Assembly (NCBI RefSeq): GCF_024749045.1
Contig: NZ_CP087184.1
Coordinates: 1,054,001-1,118,000, forward strand
Reading direction: 5' to 3'
Origin: Pseudomonas sp. B21-028
Lineage (GTDB): Bacteria; Pseudomonadota; Gammaproteobacteria; Pseudomonadales; Pseudomonadaceae
Length of the DNA stretch: 64,000 bases
Part shown: positions 35,019-44,587 of the stretch, piece by piece
How the letters are laid out: every line of letters begins with the position of its first letter
Position numbering within the stretch: the first letter of the stretch is position 1
Translations under genes and position numbers: made by a program
Notes under the pieces: model-generated
Told to the model about the DNA's origin: nothing
The model's database searches: none
The model's input: only the letters and a program-made list of their open reading frames with translations

Positions 35019-36413
35019 ATGGATAAATGGAAATCGGCCCTGGATGTCGCCCGCAGCGGTGAGTCCAAATACAAGATTCTGGTCCAGGCCATCGCCGAGG
35101 ATATCGAGCAGGGCGTCCTGGCCAACGACCAGCGTCTGCCGCCGCAACGGCAAATGGCCGACGCCATGGGCATCAGCGTGCAGACCGTGACCAATGCCTA
35201 TAAGGAACTGGAGCGCCAGGGGCTGGTGCGTTGCGAGGTGGGGCGCGGCAGTTTCGTTTCGCGGCGCATGAGCGACCGGGTCGCGACTTACATCCTCGAC
35301 AGCCCCGAGCGGGCGCTGGTGGATTTCTCCAATGCGCGGATCCTGCACACCCGCGAGCACGACCAGTTCTGGCGTGATACCTGCGCCGAGTTGAGCACCG
35401 AAGAGGACCAGCCGTGGATTCACGCCTTCCGGCCGATTGCCGGCTACGAATCCCACCGCGAAGCGGCTGCCCAGTGGATCGGCCGACAGAAGCTGAAGGT
35501 CGACCGCAATGACATCCTGATCACCAACGGCGCCGCCCATGGGATCTTTCTGGCCCTGGCGTCGCTGGCCGGACCCGATGACGTGGTGCTCTGCGAAGGG
35601 CTGACGGATCACGGCGTGATTGGCAACTCCCAGGTACTGGGCTTCACCCTCAAGGGCCTCGAAATGGACCGGTATGGCATTGACCCGGAACACTTCGAGG
35701 ACATGTGCAGCAACGAGCGCATCACCGCCCTGGTGTGCACACCGAACCTCAACAACCCCACCACCAGCCTGATGCCGGATGCCCGTCGCCGGGAAATCGC
35801 CGGGATCGCCCGGCGTTTCGGGGTGCACATCATCGAGGATGACGTGTATGGCCCGCTGCTGGACGAACGCCGGGCGCCGCCTGTCAGCCATTACCTGCCG
35901 GAGCTGTCGTTCTATTGCACCAGCATGACCAAATCAGTGCTCACCGGGCTGCGCACCGGCTACCTGGTGGTGCCCAAGCGCCTGGCATTGCGCACCGAGA
36001 GCATCTTGCGGGTCAACAGCTGGATGGGCACGCCGATGGTGTCTGAAATCGCGGCCCGCTGGATTCGCGACGGTCGTGCGGATGCCCTGGTGCACTTGCA
36101 ACGCCGGTTATTGACTGGGCGCCAGGCAATGGTGACCGAGTACATGGGCGAGCACGTGCTAGGGCAGCATCCTCACGCATTGAACACCTGGATCGGCATC
36201 CCGCCCCATTGGGAAGTGGACAGCCTGGTGCGAGCGCTACGGCACAAGCACATCGCCGTGACCTCCCCCGATCCGTTCACCGTCCGCGGCACCCCAAGGC
36301 CCCGGGCGGTGCGGGTGTGTGTCGGTGCCGAATGCAGCGACGAGGAAATGCGTCATGCGCTGATCGGCATGCGGGAGATCTTCAACCAGTACCCGCAGAT
36401 CCATGATTTCTGA
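35019..36413 (+). CDS. enuR: EnuR, MocR/GntR regulator of ectoine use
   Basis: A 464-residue MocR regulator: GntR winged helix (RLPPQRQMADAMGISVQTVTNAYKEL, residues about 40-70) joined to an aminotransferase-like PLP domain (NLNNPTTSLMPD, IIEDDVYGPLL, PLP lysine in TSMTKSVLTGLRTGY). In characterised bacteria EnuR represses ectoine import and catabolic genes until it binds the degradation intermediate ADABA or diaminobutyrate via PLP. It sits between ehuBCDA and the eut/doe genes here. Start at ATG 35019 (MDKWKSAL); a longer frame exists. Confidence 0.93.
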   Translation: MDKWKSALDVARSGESKYKILVQAIAEDIEQGVLANDQRLPPQRQMADAMGISVQTVTNAYKELERQGLVRCEVGRGSFVSRRMSDRVATYILDSPERALVDFSNARILHTREHDQFWRDTCAELSTEEDQPWIHAFRPIAGYESHREAAAQWIGRQKLKVDRNDILITNGAAHGIFLALASLAGPDDVVLCEGLTDHGVIGNSQVLGFTLKGLEMDRYGIDPEHFEDMCSNERITALVCTPNLNNPTTSLMPDARRREIAGIARRFGVHIIEDDVYGPLLDERRAPPVSHYLPELSFYCTSMTKSVLTGLRTGYLVVPKRLALRTESILRVNSWMGTPMVSEIAARWIRDGRADALVHLQRRLLTGRQAMVTEYMGEHVLGQHPHALNTWIGIPPHWEVDSLVRALRHKHIAVTSPDPFTVRGTPRPRAVRVCVGAECSDEEMRHALIGMREIFNQYPQIHDF

Positions 36414-36432
36414 AGACCTCAACACCGCCCCT

Positions 36433-36521
36433 TGTGGGAGCGAGCCTGCTCGCGATGGCGGCGTTACATTCAACACTTGTGCAAGCTGACACACCGCTAT
36501 CGCGAGCAGGCTCGCTCCCAC
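36433..36521. repeat. REP pair
   Basis: Inverted REP units at 36433-36457 and 36498-36521 between enuR and the eutB promoter. Confidence 0.9.
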
Positions 36522-36548
36522 AGGGATTTGTGGTGTGTGGAGAATTAA

Positions 36549-36564
36549 ATTGCCCTAGTACATT
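36549..36564. promoter_or_regulatory. Candidate EnuR operator upstream of eutB
   Basis: ATTGCCCTAGTACATT matches ATTG-N2-CTAG-N2-CAAT at all but one fixed position; 59 bases before eutB. Confidence 0.6.
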
Positions 36565-36622
36565 CATCACCACAATCCAGCCCTCTTAGACTGCGCCCAA
36601 CACATCAACCCGGGACGCGGTC

Positions 36623-37594
36623 ATGGCAGTCTTGCAGCTTCAGGATATCTACCTCGCTCGCCAGCGCATCGGGGCACTGGTGCGGCGTACGCCAATGGAA
36701 CATTCCCCCAGCCTGTCGCGGTTGATGGGCGTGGCGGTGTACCTCAAGCTTGAATCCCTGCAGATCACTGGCAGCTTCAAGCTGCGCGGTGCGAGCAATG
36801 CCGTGGCGCAGCTCAGCCCGGCGCAAAAGGCCCAGGGTGTGGTGACCGCGTCGACCGGCAATCATGGCCGGGCGCTGGCCCATGCCGCGTCGCAACAAGG
36901 GGTCAAGGCGATTGTCTGCCTCTCCAACCTGGTGCCGGCCAACAAGGTCCAGGCAATCCGTGACCTGGGCGCCGAGGTGTGCATCGTCGGCCAGTCTCAG
37001 GACGACGCCCAGCGCGAAGCCGAGCGCATCGCCACAGAGCAGGGCGCGACCTTCCTGCCGCCCTTCGATCACCCGGCGATCATCGCCGGCCAGGGCACCC
37101 TCGGCCTGGAAATCCTCGAACAGCAACCGGACGTGGCCCAGGTGCTGGTGCCGTTGTCCGGCGGCGGGCTGTTCGCCGGTGTCGCCCTGGCGCTCAAGAG
37201 CGCCAACCCGGCCATCCAGGTCCACGGCATCAGCATGGCCCGTGGCGCCGCGATGCACGCCAGCCTCGCGGCCGGCCATCCGGTGGACGTCGAAGAACTG
37301 CCGACGCTGGCCGACTCCCTCGGTGGCGGCATTGGCCTGGACAACCGCTACAGCTTCGCCATGACCCGCCAACTCAGCGACAGCGTGCACCTGCTCTCGG
37401 AAGCGTCCATCGCCAGCGCCCTGCGCCATGCCTATCACCAGGAACGACTGGTGTTGGAAGGCGCGGCGGCGGTGGGCATCGCGGCGTTGCTCGACGGCCT
37501 TATCGAGCCACGCGGGCCCATCGTGCTGGTGGTCAGCGGCCGCAACGTCGACACCGAACAACATGCCCGCGTGCTCGCCGGCGCCGATCAATAA
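36623..37594 (+). CDS. eutB: Hydroxyectoine utilisation dehydratase EutB
   Basis: PLP enzyme of the threonine dehydratase family (323 residues) thought to help convert hydroxyectoine toward ectoine. Motifs: the PLP lysine in TGSFKLRGASNAV, VTASTGNHGRALAHAA, VPLSGGGLFAGVALALK and the C-terminal VVSGRNVD. First gene of eutBC-doeAB, with a candidate EnuR site upstream. By sequence alone it could be a threonine/serine dehydratase; the neighbours decide the call. Confidence 0.88.
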   Translation: MAVLQLQDIYLARQRIGALVRRTPMEHSPSLSRLMGVAVYLKLESLQITGSFKLRGASNAVAQLSPAQKAQGVVTASTGNHGRALAHAASQQGVKAIVCLSNLVPANKVQAIRDLGAEVCIVGQSQDDAQREAERIATEQGATFLPPFDHPAIIAGQGTLGLEILEQQPDVAQVLVPLSGGGLFAGVALALKSANPAIQVHGISMARGAAMHASLAAGHPVDVEELPTLADSLGGGIGLDNRYSFAMTRQLSDSVHLLSEASIASALRHAYHQERLVLEGAAAVGIAALLDGLIEPRGPIVLVVSGRNVDTEQHARVLAGADQ

Positions 37595-37615
37595 CAACGC
37601 ACAACGGAGCCTGTC

Positions 37616-38608
37616 ATGAGTCAAGTCACCTTATTGAGCGAAGCCGACCTGCGCAGTTGCGTGGCCCTCGACCTGCCCAGCATCGACGCCATCGAACAGG
37701 CCTTCGTATTGCTGGCGACGGCGGCGGTGGCGATGCCGCCGATCCTGCGCCTGGACATTCCCGAGCATAACGGCGAAGTGGACGTGAAGACCGCCTACCT
37801 GCCGGGCCTGGAACGGTTCGCCATCAAGGTCAGTCCCGGTTTCTTCGACAACCCCAAGCTGGGCCTGCCCAGCCTCAACGGCATGATGATGCTGCTGTCG
37901 GCGCGCACCGGCCTTCTGGAGGCGCTGCTGCTGGACAATGGCTACCTCACCGCCGTGCGCACGGCGGCGGCTGGCGCCGTGGCGGCGCGCTGCCTGTCGC
38001 GTCAGCAGAGTCGCAGCGTGGCGTTGATCGGCGCGGGGGAGCAGGCGGTGTTGCAGCTTCAGGCGCTACGGCTGGTGCGACCTGTCGATGAGGTGCGGGT
38101 CTGGGCCCGCGATGAGCAAAAAGCCAAGGCTTTCAGCGTCGAACTGGCCCGCAATACCGGCCTGTCGGTGACGATGTGCCCGGACATCGACAGCGCAATG
38201 GAAGGCGTGGACATCGCCATCACCTGCACCCCCAGCCGCGAGCCGCTGATCGAAGCCCGGCACCTTCATCCCGGCCTGCACATCACCGCGATGGGGTCGG
38301 ACGCCGAACACAAGAACGAGATTGCCCCCCAGGTCCTGGCCGCCGTCGACCGCTACGTCGCCGACCGCCTGAGCCAGACCCGGGTGCTTGGTGAGCTGCA
38401 CCACGCCCTGGCCGCCGGCGCCGTCCACGACGAGTCCGCCCTGGTGGAACTGGGCCAGGTGTTGGCCGGGCAGCGGCCCGGGCGTACCGATGAAGCGCAG
38501 GTGACCTTGTGCGACCTCACGGGCACCGGCGCCCAGGACACCGCCATCGCCAACCTGGCGTTCGAGCGAGCCAGGGCCGCGGGCAAGGGTTACCCATTCG
38601 GTCGTTAA
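37616..38608 (+). CDS. eutC: EutC, ornithine cyclodeaminase/mu-crystallin family
   Basis: A 330-residue NAD-dependent enzyme of the ornithine cyclodeaminase family (VDVKTAYLPGLERFAIKVSPGF, TAVRTAAAGAVAARCL, Rossmann ALIGAGEQA, TCTPSREPLI, ITAMGSDAEHKNEI). In ectoine-degrading bacteria EutC works with EutB on hydroxyectoine. 21 bases after eutB. The usual third partner, eutA, is not present in this cluster. Confidence 0.88.
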   Translation: MSQVTLLSEADLRSCVALDLPSIDAIEQAFVLLATAAVAMPPILRLDIPEHNGEVDVKTAYLPGLERFAIKVSPGFFDNPKLGLPSLNGMMMLLSARTGLLEALLLDNGYLTAVRTAAAGAVAARCLSRQQSRSVALIGAGEQAVLQLQALRLVRPVDEVRVWARDEQKAKAFSVELARNTGLSVTMCPDIDSAMEGVDIAITCTPSREPLIEARHLHPGLHITAMGSDAEHKNEIAPQVLAAVDRYVADRLSQTRVLGELHHALAAGAVHDESALVELGQVLAGQRPGRTDEAQVTLCDLTGTGAQDTAIANLAFERARAAGKGYPFGR

Positions 38609-38648
38609 CCATTTTCCATTCGTGCGTCATTGAACAGAGGACAAGTGG

Positions 38649-39839
38649 ATGTCAGAGATAGTCGTCAAGCTTCCGTTCCAACGGGAGGAATACGCCCAGC
38701 GCCTGGCGAAGGTCCGCGTGGCCATGCAGGCCCAGGGCCTGGAGCTGTTGCTGGTCACCGATCCATCGAACATGGCCTGGCTCACCGGCTACGACGGTTG
38801 GTCGTTCTACGTGCACCAGTGCGTGCTGCTGGCGCTGGACGGCGAGCCGGTGTGGTTCGGTCGCGGACAGGACGCCAACGGCGCCCGGCGCACGGTGTTC
38901 ATGCAGGCCGACAACATCGTCGGTTACCCGGACATCTACGTGCAGTCCCGCGAGCGCCATCCCATGGACTACCTGTCCCGGGAAGTGATCATCGCCCGGG
39001 GCTGGGGCGCATTGACCATCGGCGTGGAAATGGACAACTACTACTTCAGCGCCGCCGCCTACCTGTCGCTGCAACGCCATTTGCCCCAGGCAAAGCTGGT
39101 GGACGCCGTGGGCCTGGTGAACTGGCAACGGGCAGTCAAGTCGCCCCAGGAAATCGCCTACATGCGCATCGCCGCGCGCATCGTCGAAAACATGCACGGG
39201 CGCATCCTCGAGCGGATCGAGCCGGGCATGCGCAAGAATGAACTGGTGGCCGACATCTACCAGAGCGGCATTCTTGGCGCCGACGGCCATGGCGGCGATT
39301 ACCCGGCCATCGTGCCGTTGTTGCCCACCGGTGCCGACGCCAGCGCGCCGCACCTGACCTGGGACGATTCGCCGTTCGAAAAGGGCGCCGGCACCTTCTT
39401 CGAGATCGCCGGTTGCTACAAGCGCTATCACTGCCCGCTGTCGCGCACCATTTACCTGGGCAAGCCGCCCCGGCATTTTCTCGACGGCGAAAAGGCCGTG
39501 GTCGAAGGCATTGCCGCCGGCCTGGACGCGGCCAAGCCGGGCAACACCACGGGGGACATCGCCGTGGCGTTCTTCAAGGTGCTGGAGAAATTCGGCATCC
39601 ACAAGGACAGTCGTTGCGGCTACCCCATCGGCATCAGCTACCCGCCGGATTGGGGCGAACGCACCATGAGCCTGCGTCCCGGCGACACCAGTGTGTTGCA
39701 ACCGGGCATGACCTTCCACTTCATGCCGGGGCTGTGGATGGATGACTGGGGCCTGGAAATCACCGAGAGCATCCTCATCACCGAGACGGGCGTCGAGACG
39801 CTGTGCAACGTGCCCCGCCAACTGTTCGTGAAGGATTGA
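38649..39839 (+). CDS. doeA: Ectoine hydrolase
   Basis: Opens the ectoine ring to N-alpha-acetyl-diaminobutyrate. A 396-residue protein of the M24 (creatinase/prolidase) family: creatinase-like N-domain (LLLVTDPSNMAWLTGYDGWSFYV) and pita-bread C-domain (AARIVENMHGRILERIEPGMRKNELV, FFEIAGCYKRYHCPLSRTIYLG, RCGYPIGISYPPDWGE). Placed between eutC and doeB, 3 bases before the latter. Confidence 0.93.
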   Translation: MSEIVVKLPFQREEYAQRLAKVRVAMQAQGLELLLVTDPSNMAWLTGYDGWSFYVHQCVLLALDGEPVWFGRGQDANGARRTVFMQADNIVGYPDIYVQSRERHPMDYLSREVIIARGWGALTIGVEMDNYYFSAAAYLSLQRHLPQAKLVDAVGLVNWQRAVKSPQEIAYMRIAARIVENMHGRILERIEPGMRKNELVADIYQSGILGADGHGGDYPAIVPLLPTGADASAPHLTWDDSPFEKGAGTFFEIAGCYKRYHCPLSRTIYLGKPPRHFLDGEKAVVEGIAAGLDAAKPGNTTGDIAVAFFKVLEKFGIHKDSRCGYPIGISYPPDWGERTMSLRPGDTSVLQPGMTFHFMPGLWMDDWGLEITESILITETGVETLCNVPRQLFVKD

Positions 39840-39842
39840 ACC

Positions 39843-40844
39843 ATGAGTGATTTGCCCGCCAATCCCATCCACGCCACGGTCGACTTCAGCCGCGAGGGCG
39901 TGCAGCACGGTTTTCTCAAGCTGCCGTATTCACGGGACGACTCGGCCTGGGGCGCGGTGATGATCCCCATCACCGTGATCCAGCGCGGCAGCGGCCCGAC
40001 GGCCCTGCTCAGCGGTGGCAACCATGGCGACGAGTACGAAGGTCCGGTGGCGCTGAGCAAACTGGCGCAGCGCCTGACGGCCGAGGAGGTGAGCGGACGC
40101 GTGATCATCGTGCCGTTCATGAACACCCCGGCGTTCCACGCCGGGCGGCGGACGTCGCCCATCGACAAGGGCAACCTCAACCGCAGTTTCCCTGGCCGGC
40201 CGGACGGCACCGTCACCGAGAAAATCGCTGACTATTTCAATCGCACGTTGTTGCCGTTGGCGGACATTGTCCTGGACATCCATTCCGGTGGCCGGACCCT
40301 GGATTTCCTGCCGTTCGCTGCCTGCCATGTGCTGCCGGACAAGCAGCAACAGGCCCGCTGCGAAGCCGGGATGCTCGCCTTCAACGCGCCGTACTGCATG
40401 CGCATGCTGGAGCTGGACGCCGGGGCGATGTACGACACGGCGGCCGAATCCCAGGGCAAGGTGTTCGTCACCACCGAACTGGGTGGCGGCGGTTCATCGA
40501 CCGCCCGCAGCGTGGCGATTGCCGAGCGCGGGGTACGCAACCTGTTGATCCATGCGGGCATCCTGCGGGGCGAGATCCAGTTACAGCCGTCGCTGATGCT
40601 CGACATGCCGGACGCCAGTTGCTTCATCGCCAGTGAGCATGATGGCTTGCTGGAAATGTGCCGCGACCTGGGTGAACACGTGACCCGCGGCGAGGTGGTG
40701 GCGCGCATCCACGACGCCACCCGCAGCGGCGTCGCCCCGGTGGAATACCGCGCCGCCCGCAGCGGATTGCTGGCGGCGCGGCACTTTCCGGGGCTGGTGC
40801 AGTGCGGCGATACATTGGCGGTGATTGCGGATGTGTTGGCGTGA
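39843..40844 (+). CDS. doeB: N-acetyldiaminobutyrate deacetylase
   Basis: Zinc deacylase of the succinylglutamate desuccinylase/aspartoacylase family (333 residues) that releases acetate from N-acetyl-L-2,4-diaminobutyrate. Zinc-ligand motifs GNHGDEYEG and DIVLDIHSGG are present, as is NRSFPGRPDG. ATG lies 3 bases after doeA. Confidence 0.93.
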   Translation: MSDLPANPIHATVDFSREGVQHGFLKLPYSRDDSAWGAVMIPITVIQRGSGPTALLSGGNHGDEYEGPVALSKLAQRLTAEEVSGRVIIVPFMNTPAFHAGRRTSPIDKGNLNRSFPGRPDGTVTEKIADYFNRTLLPLADIVLDIHSGGRTLDFLPFAACHVLPDKQQQARCEAGMLAFNAPYCMRMLELDAGAMYDTAAESQGKVFVTTELGGGGSSTARSVAIAERGVRNLLIHAGILRGEIQLQPSLMLDMPDASCFIASEHDGLLEMCRDLGEHVTRGEVVARIHDATRSGVAPVEYRAARSGLLAARHFPGLVQCGDTLAVIADVLA

Positions 40845-40938
40845 TTGCCTGGCCAAGCGGCACACCCTGTGGCGGGAAGGTTGTGAGAGCAAGGCTTGCC
40901 CTAGTACCAGACAGTTAAGGATCAAACGGCGCAACACC

Positions 40939-41031
40939 TGTGGGAGCAAAGCTTGCTCGCGATAGTGGCAGGCCAGTCGATATGGTTGATGACGGACTTG
41001 GCGCAATCGCGAGCAAGCTTTGCTCCCACAC
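40939..41031. repeat. REP pair, AAAGCTTGC subtype
   Basis: Inverted units at 40939-40965 and 41006-41031 with core GGGAGCAAAGCTTGCTCGCG between doeB and doeX. Confidence 0.88.
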
Positions 41032-41059
41032 ATTCTCTCGGTTTCTGGAGACTCTCCTC

Positions 41060-41539
41060 GTGCACAAACTCGATCGCTACGACCTCAAGATCCTGCAGAT
41101 CCTCGCCGAGGATGGGCGGATTACCAAGTCGAGCCTGGCCGAGGCCGTCAACCTGTCGGTGACGCCGACCTGGGAGCGGGTGCGCAAGCTGGAAATGGCC
41201 GGCTTGATCACCGGCTACCAGGCTCAGATCGACTGGGGGGTGGTGTTCAAGCGCCAACAGGTGCTGGTGGAGATCACCCTCGCCCGGCACACCGCACAGG
41301 ACATGCGTCGTTTCGAACAGCGCATGGCCACGGCACCGGAAGTCGCGTTCTGCTACGCCACCGGTGGCGGGGTGGATTACCTGGCGATGATCCAGGCGCC
41401 GGACGTCGATCATTACCAGCGTTTCGTCGATCAACTGCTGCTCGAAGACCTTGGCATCGAGCGCTATTTCACCTACGTGGTCACCAAAACCATCAAGACC
41501 GCCGGGGCCGTCCCGGCGGAGTTGGCGCAGTCGTCCTGA
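41060..41539 (+). CDS. doeX: DoeX, Lrp/AsnC-family regulator
   Basis: A 159-residue regulator: winged helix (LDRYDLKILQILAEDGRITKSSLAEAVNLSVTPTWERVRKLEMAGLI) and a ligand-binding RAM domain. AsnC-type regulators are commonly embedded in ectoine-degradation clusters and probably fine-tune them. I chose the GTG at 41060, 9 bases behind CTGGAG; the longer in-frame version would translate the REP pair. Separate transcription from doeAB is likely because REPs intervene. Confidence 0.9.
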   Translation: MHKLDRYDLKILQILAEDGRITKSSLAEAVNLSVTPTWERVRKLEMAGLITGYQAQIDWGVVFKRQQVLVEITLARHTAQDMRRFEQRMATAPEVAFCYATGGGVDYLAMIQAPDVDHYQRFVDQLLLEDLGIERYFTYVVTKTIKTAGAVPAELAQSS

Positions 41540-41668
41540 GCACCGCAGAAACCACTTTTCCGCGCTGCTGTTTCAGAAAAAAGCCACCGTTTCACCCCGG
41601 CAATCACCCGATTACTCAAGTGCCGCTGCCCTAGCATGGGTTCACGCACACGCTCTGGAGTGAACGTC

Positions 41669-43156
41669 ATGCCTTACCAACATCCGCTGCTGTTCAAAGC
41701 GCTTTGCTACATCGATGGTCATTGGGTCCACAGCGACAGCGGTGACAGTATTGCCGTGCATAACCCCGCCACCCGCACGGTGATCGGCCATGTGCCCATG
41801 CTCGACCCGCCGCAGATCGTCGCGGCGGTGGACGCGGCGCATCGTGCGTTCCCGGCGTGGCGCGAGCTGAGCCTGGACGCCCGTGGCGCTGTCCTGCAAC
41901 GCTGGGCGGCGCTGATCCTCGAACACCGCGAAGACCTGGCGAGCATTCTCAGCCTGGAGCAGGGCAAGCCACTGGCCGAATCCCGTGGCGAAATCGCCTA
42001 CGCCGCGAGTTTCATCCCGTGGTTTGCCGAAGAGGCCCGGCGCTTGTACGGGCAGAACATTCCCAGCCACATTCCCAATGCGCACCTGGGCACGATCAAG
42101 GAGCCGGTCGGCGTCTGCGCCTTGCTCACGCCATGGAACTTCCCCTCGGCGATGATCACCCGCAAGGCCGCCGCCGCGCTGGCCGCCGGTTGCACCGTGG
42201 TCATCAAGCCGGCCCACGAAACGCCATATTCGGCCCTGGCCCTGGCGCAACTGGCCGAGGAAGCGGGCTTTCCCGCCGGGGTGTTCAACGTGGTGCTGGG
42301 CGAGCCGCAAATGACCATGGAAACCCTGGTCAAGGACCGTCGCGTGCGCTCCGTGAGTTTCACCGGCTCCACCCGGGTCGGCAAACTGGTATTGCAAGCG
42401 GCCGCTCACGATGTGAAGAAAGTCGCGTTGGAGCTGGGTGGCAACGCACCGTTCATTGTTTGCGCCGATGCCGACCTGGCGCTGGCGGTCAAAGTGGCGG
42501 TGGAAGCGAAGTTCCAGACCTCGGGCCAGGATTGTTGCGCGGCCAACCGGATCATGGTCCAGCGTCCGGTGTACCAGGCGTTCCTCGGCCGTTTCGCGGC
42601 GGCGGTCCGTGCCTTGCGGGTCGGGCCGGCCATGGTCGATCAACAGGAGCAGGACGTCGACGTCGGTCCGTTGATGCACCAGGCCGCGTTCGATGTCACC
42701 GCCGACCGGGTTGCCGACGCGCTGGCCCTTGGCGCGCAACGCCTGGTGGGGGGCGAGGCGCATGCCCTGGGCGGGTTGTTTTACCAGCCGACGGTGCTGG
42801 CCGATGTCACCCCGCGGATGCGCATCTATCGTGAAGAAAACTTCGCCCCCATCGCCGGGGTGATGCCGTTCGACACCCTGGATGAAGCCATCGAGATGGC
42901 CAACGACACCGAGTACGGCCTGGCAGCCTATATTTGCTCCAACCGCCTGGACCTCATCTATCCGCTGATCCGCCGTCTCGATCACGCCATGGTGGCAGTC
43001 AACGGCGTCAAATTCACCGGCCACCCGATCCCCTTCGGTGGCATGAAAGCCTCGGGCCTCGGCCGTGAGGGGGGCAGCGAGGGCTTCGAACCCTTCGTCG
43101 AAACCAAATACTTTTGCCTGCACCATCAAGGCCAGTTCCCAGGAGAATCCGCATGA
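41669..43156 (+). CDS. doeC: Aspartate-semialdehyde dehydrogenase of ectoine breakdown
   Basis: NAD(P)-dependent aldehyde dehydrogenase (495 residues), succinate-semialdehyde-dehydrogenase-like, expected to oxidise aspartate semialdehyde to aspartate. Motifs: TPWNFPSAMITRK, FTGSTRVGKL, catalytic Glu in LELGGNAPFIV, catalytic Cys in SGQDCCAANR, and PFGGMKASGLGREGG near the end. ATG 41669 follows GGAGTGAACGTC. The stop overlaps the doeD start (ATGA). Confidence 0.92.
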   Translation: MPYQHPLLFKALCYIDGHWVHSDSGDSIAVHNPATRTVIGHVPMLDPPQIVAAVDAAHRAFPAWRELSLDARGAVLQRWAALILEHREDLASILSLEQGKPLAESRGEIAYAASFIPWFAEEARRLYGQNIPSHIPNAHLGTIKEPVGVCALLTPWNFPSAMITRKAAAALAAGCTVVIKPAHETPYSALALAQLAEEAGFPAGVFNVVLGEPQMTMETLVKDRRVRSVSFTGSTRVGKLVLQAAAHDVKKVALELGGNAPFIVCADADLALAVKVAVEAKFQTSGQDCCAANRIMVQRPVYQAFLGRFAAAVRALRVGPAMVDQQEQDVDVGPLMHQAAFDVTADRVADALALGAQRLVGGEAHALGGLFYQPTVLADVTPRMRIYREENFAPIAGVMPFDTLDEAIEMANDTEYGLAAYICSNRLDLIYPLIRRLDHAMVAVNGVKFTGHPIPFGGMKASGLGREGGSEGFEPFVETKYFCLHHQGQFPGESA

Positions 43157-44538
43157 GCCAAGAACTCAACACGCTGTTCGAGCAAGACCGCGCGCATTTC
43201 ATGCACCCGTCGACCCACGCCCATGACCACGCCAGCGGTGCGCTCAAGGGACGGATCATCAAGAGCGCATCGGGCGTGCGCATCCGTGACCATGAGGGGC
43301 GCGATTTCATCGATGCCTTTGCCGGCCTCTACTGCGTGAACATCGGCTACGGCCGCACCGAAGTGGCCGATGCCATCTACAAGCAGGCCAAGGAGCTGGC
43401 CTACTACCACACCTATGTCGGCCATTCGAGCGAGGCAATCATCGAACTGTCGAGCCGCATCATGGACTGGGCGCCGGAGGGGATGAAAAAGGTCTACTAC
43501 GGCTTGTCCGGCTCCGACGCCAACGAAACCCAGGTCAAGTTGGTGCGCTATTACAACAACGTGCTGGGGCGGCCGCAGAAGAAGAAAATCATCTCCCGTG
43601 ACCGGGGCTACCATGGCTCGGGCATCATGACCGGCAGCCTGACCGGGTTGCCCACTTTCCATCAGCACTTCGACCTGCCGGTGGAAGGGGTCAAGCACAC
43701 GGTCTGTCCGCACTGGTATCGCAAGGCACCGGCGGGCATGGACGAAGCGACTTTCGTGCGTTATTGCGCCGATGAGCTGGAAAAGATGATCCTGGCCGAA
43801 GGGCCCGACACCGTCGCGGCGTTCATCGGCGAACCGTTGATGGGCACCGGTGGCATCATCGTTCCGCCGGCCGGTTACTGGGCGGCGATCCAGGCGGTGC
43901 TGAATAAATATGACGTGTTGCTGATTGCCGATGAAGTGGTCTGCGCATTCGGTCGCCTCGGCTCGAAGATGGGTAGCCAGCGCTACGGCCTCAAGCCGGA
44001 CCTGATCACCACCGCCAAGGGCCTGACCAGTGCCTATGCACCGCTGTCGGCGGTGATCATCGGCGAGAAGGTCTGGGGCGTGATCGAAAAAGCGTCGCAG
44101 TCCGAAGGCGCCATGGGCCATGGCTGGACCTATTCCGGGCACCCGATCTGCGCGGCGGCGGCACTGGCCAACCTCGACATCCTCGAGCGGGAAAACCTCA
44201 CCGCCAATGCCGAGGAGGTCGGTGGCTACCTGAACCGGCGGTTGCGTGAAACCCTTGAAGGTCATCCGCTGGTGGGCGAAGTGCGCGGGGACGGCATGCT
44301 GGCGGCGGTGGAGTTCATGGCCGACCGCGAGCAGCGCACGGCTTTCGACCCCACCCTGAAAGTCGGCCCCAAGGTCTCGGCCGCCTGCCTGGAACGCGGC
44401 ATGATCGCCCGCGCCATGCCCCACGGCGACATCCTGGGCTTCGCTCCACCGCTGATCCTCAGCCGTGAAGATGCCGACCTGATTGTTGACATCACCAAGG
44501 AAGCCGTCGATCAGGTGGCGGGTGAAGTGCTGGGGTGA
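43153..44538 (+). CDS. doeD: Diaminobutyrate transaminase of ectoine breakdown
   Basis: Class III aminotransferase (461 residues) converting L-2,4-diaminobutyrate to aspartate semialdehyde. Motifs: FAGLYCVNIGYGRTEVADAI, YYGLSGSDANETQVKLVRYY, LLIADEVVCAFGRLG, PLP lysine in TTAKGLTSAYAPL, and HGWTYSGHP. Translationally coupled to doeC by a 4-base overlap. Completes the route ectoine to aspartate. Confidence 0.93.
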   Translation: MSQELNTLFEQDRAHFMHPSTHAHDHASGALKGRIIKSASGVRIRDHEGRDFIDAFAGLYCVNIGYGRTEVADAIYKQAKELAYYHTYVGHSSEAIIELSSRIMDWAPEGMKKVYYGLSGSDANETQVKLVRYYNNVLGRPQKKKIISRDRGYHGSGIMTGSLTGLPTFHQHFDLPVEGVKHTVCPHWYRKAPAGMDEATFVRYCADELEKMILAEGPDTVAAFIGEPLMGTGGIIVPPAGYWAAIQAVLNKYDVLLIADEVVCAFGRLGSKMGSQRYGLKPDLITTAKGLTSAYAPLSAVIIGEKVWGVIEKASQSEGAMGHGWTYSGHPICAAAALANLDILERENLTANAEEVGGYLNRRLRETLEGHPLVGEVRGDGMLAAVEFMADREQRTAFDPTLKVGPKVSAACLERGMIARAMPHGDILGFAPPLILSREDADLIVDITKEAVDQVAGEVLG

Positions 44539-44587
44539 GGCTGCGATAGCGTTTATCCGAACCGGTGGGGCTGGATCTGCTGCCGTC

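Noticed and set aside
41621..41640. Further EnuR site before doeC (CTGCCCTAGCATGG)
   Set aside because: Shares the CTAG core but lacks the outer ATTG/CAAT arms.
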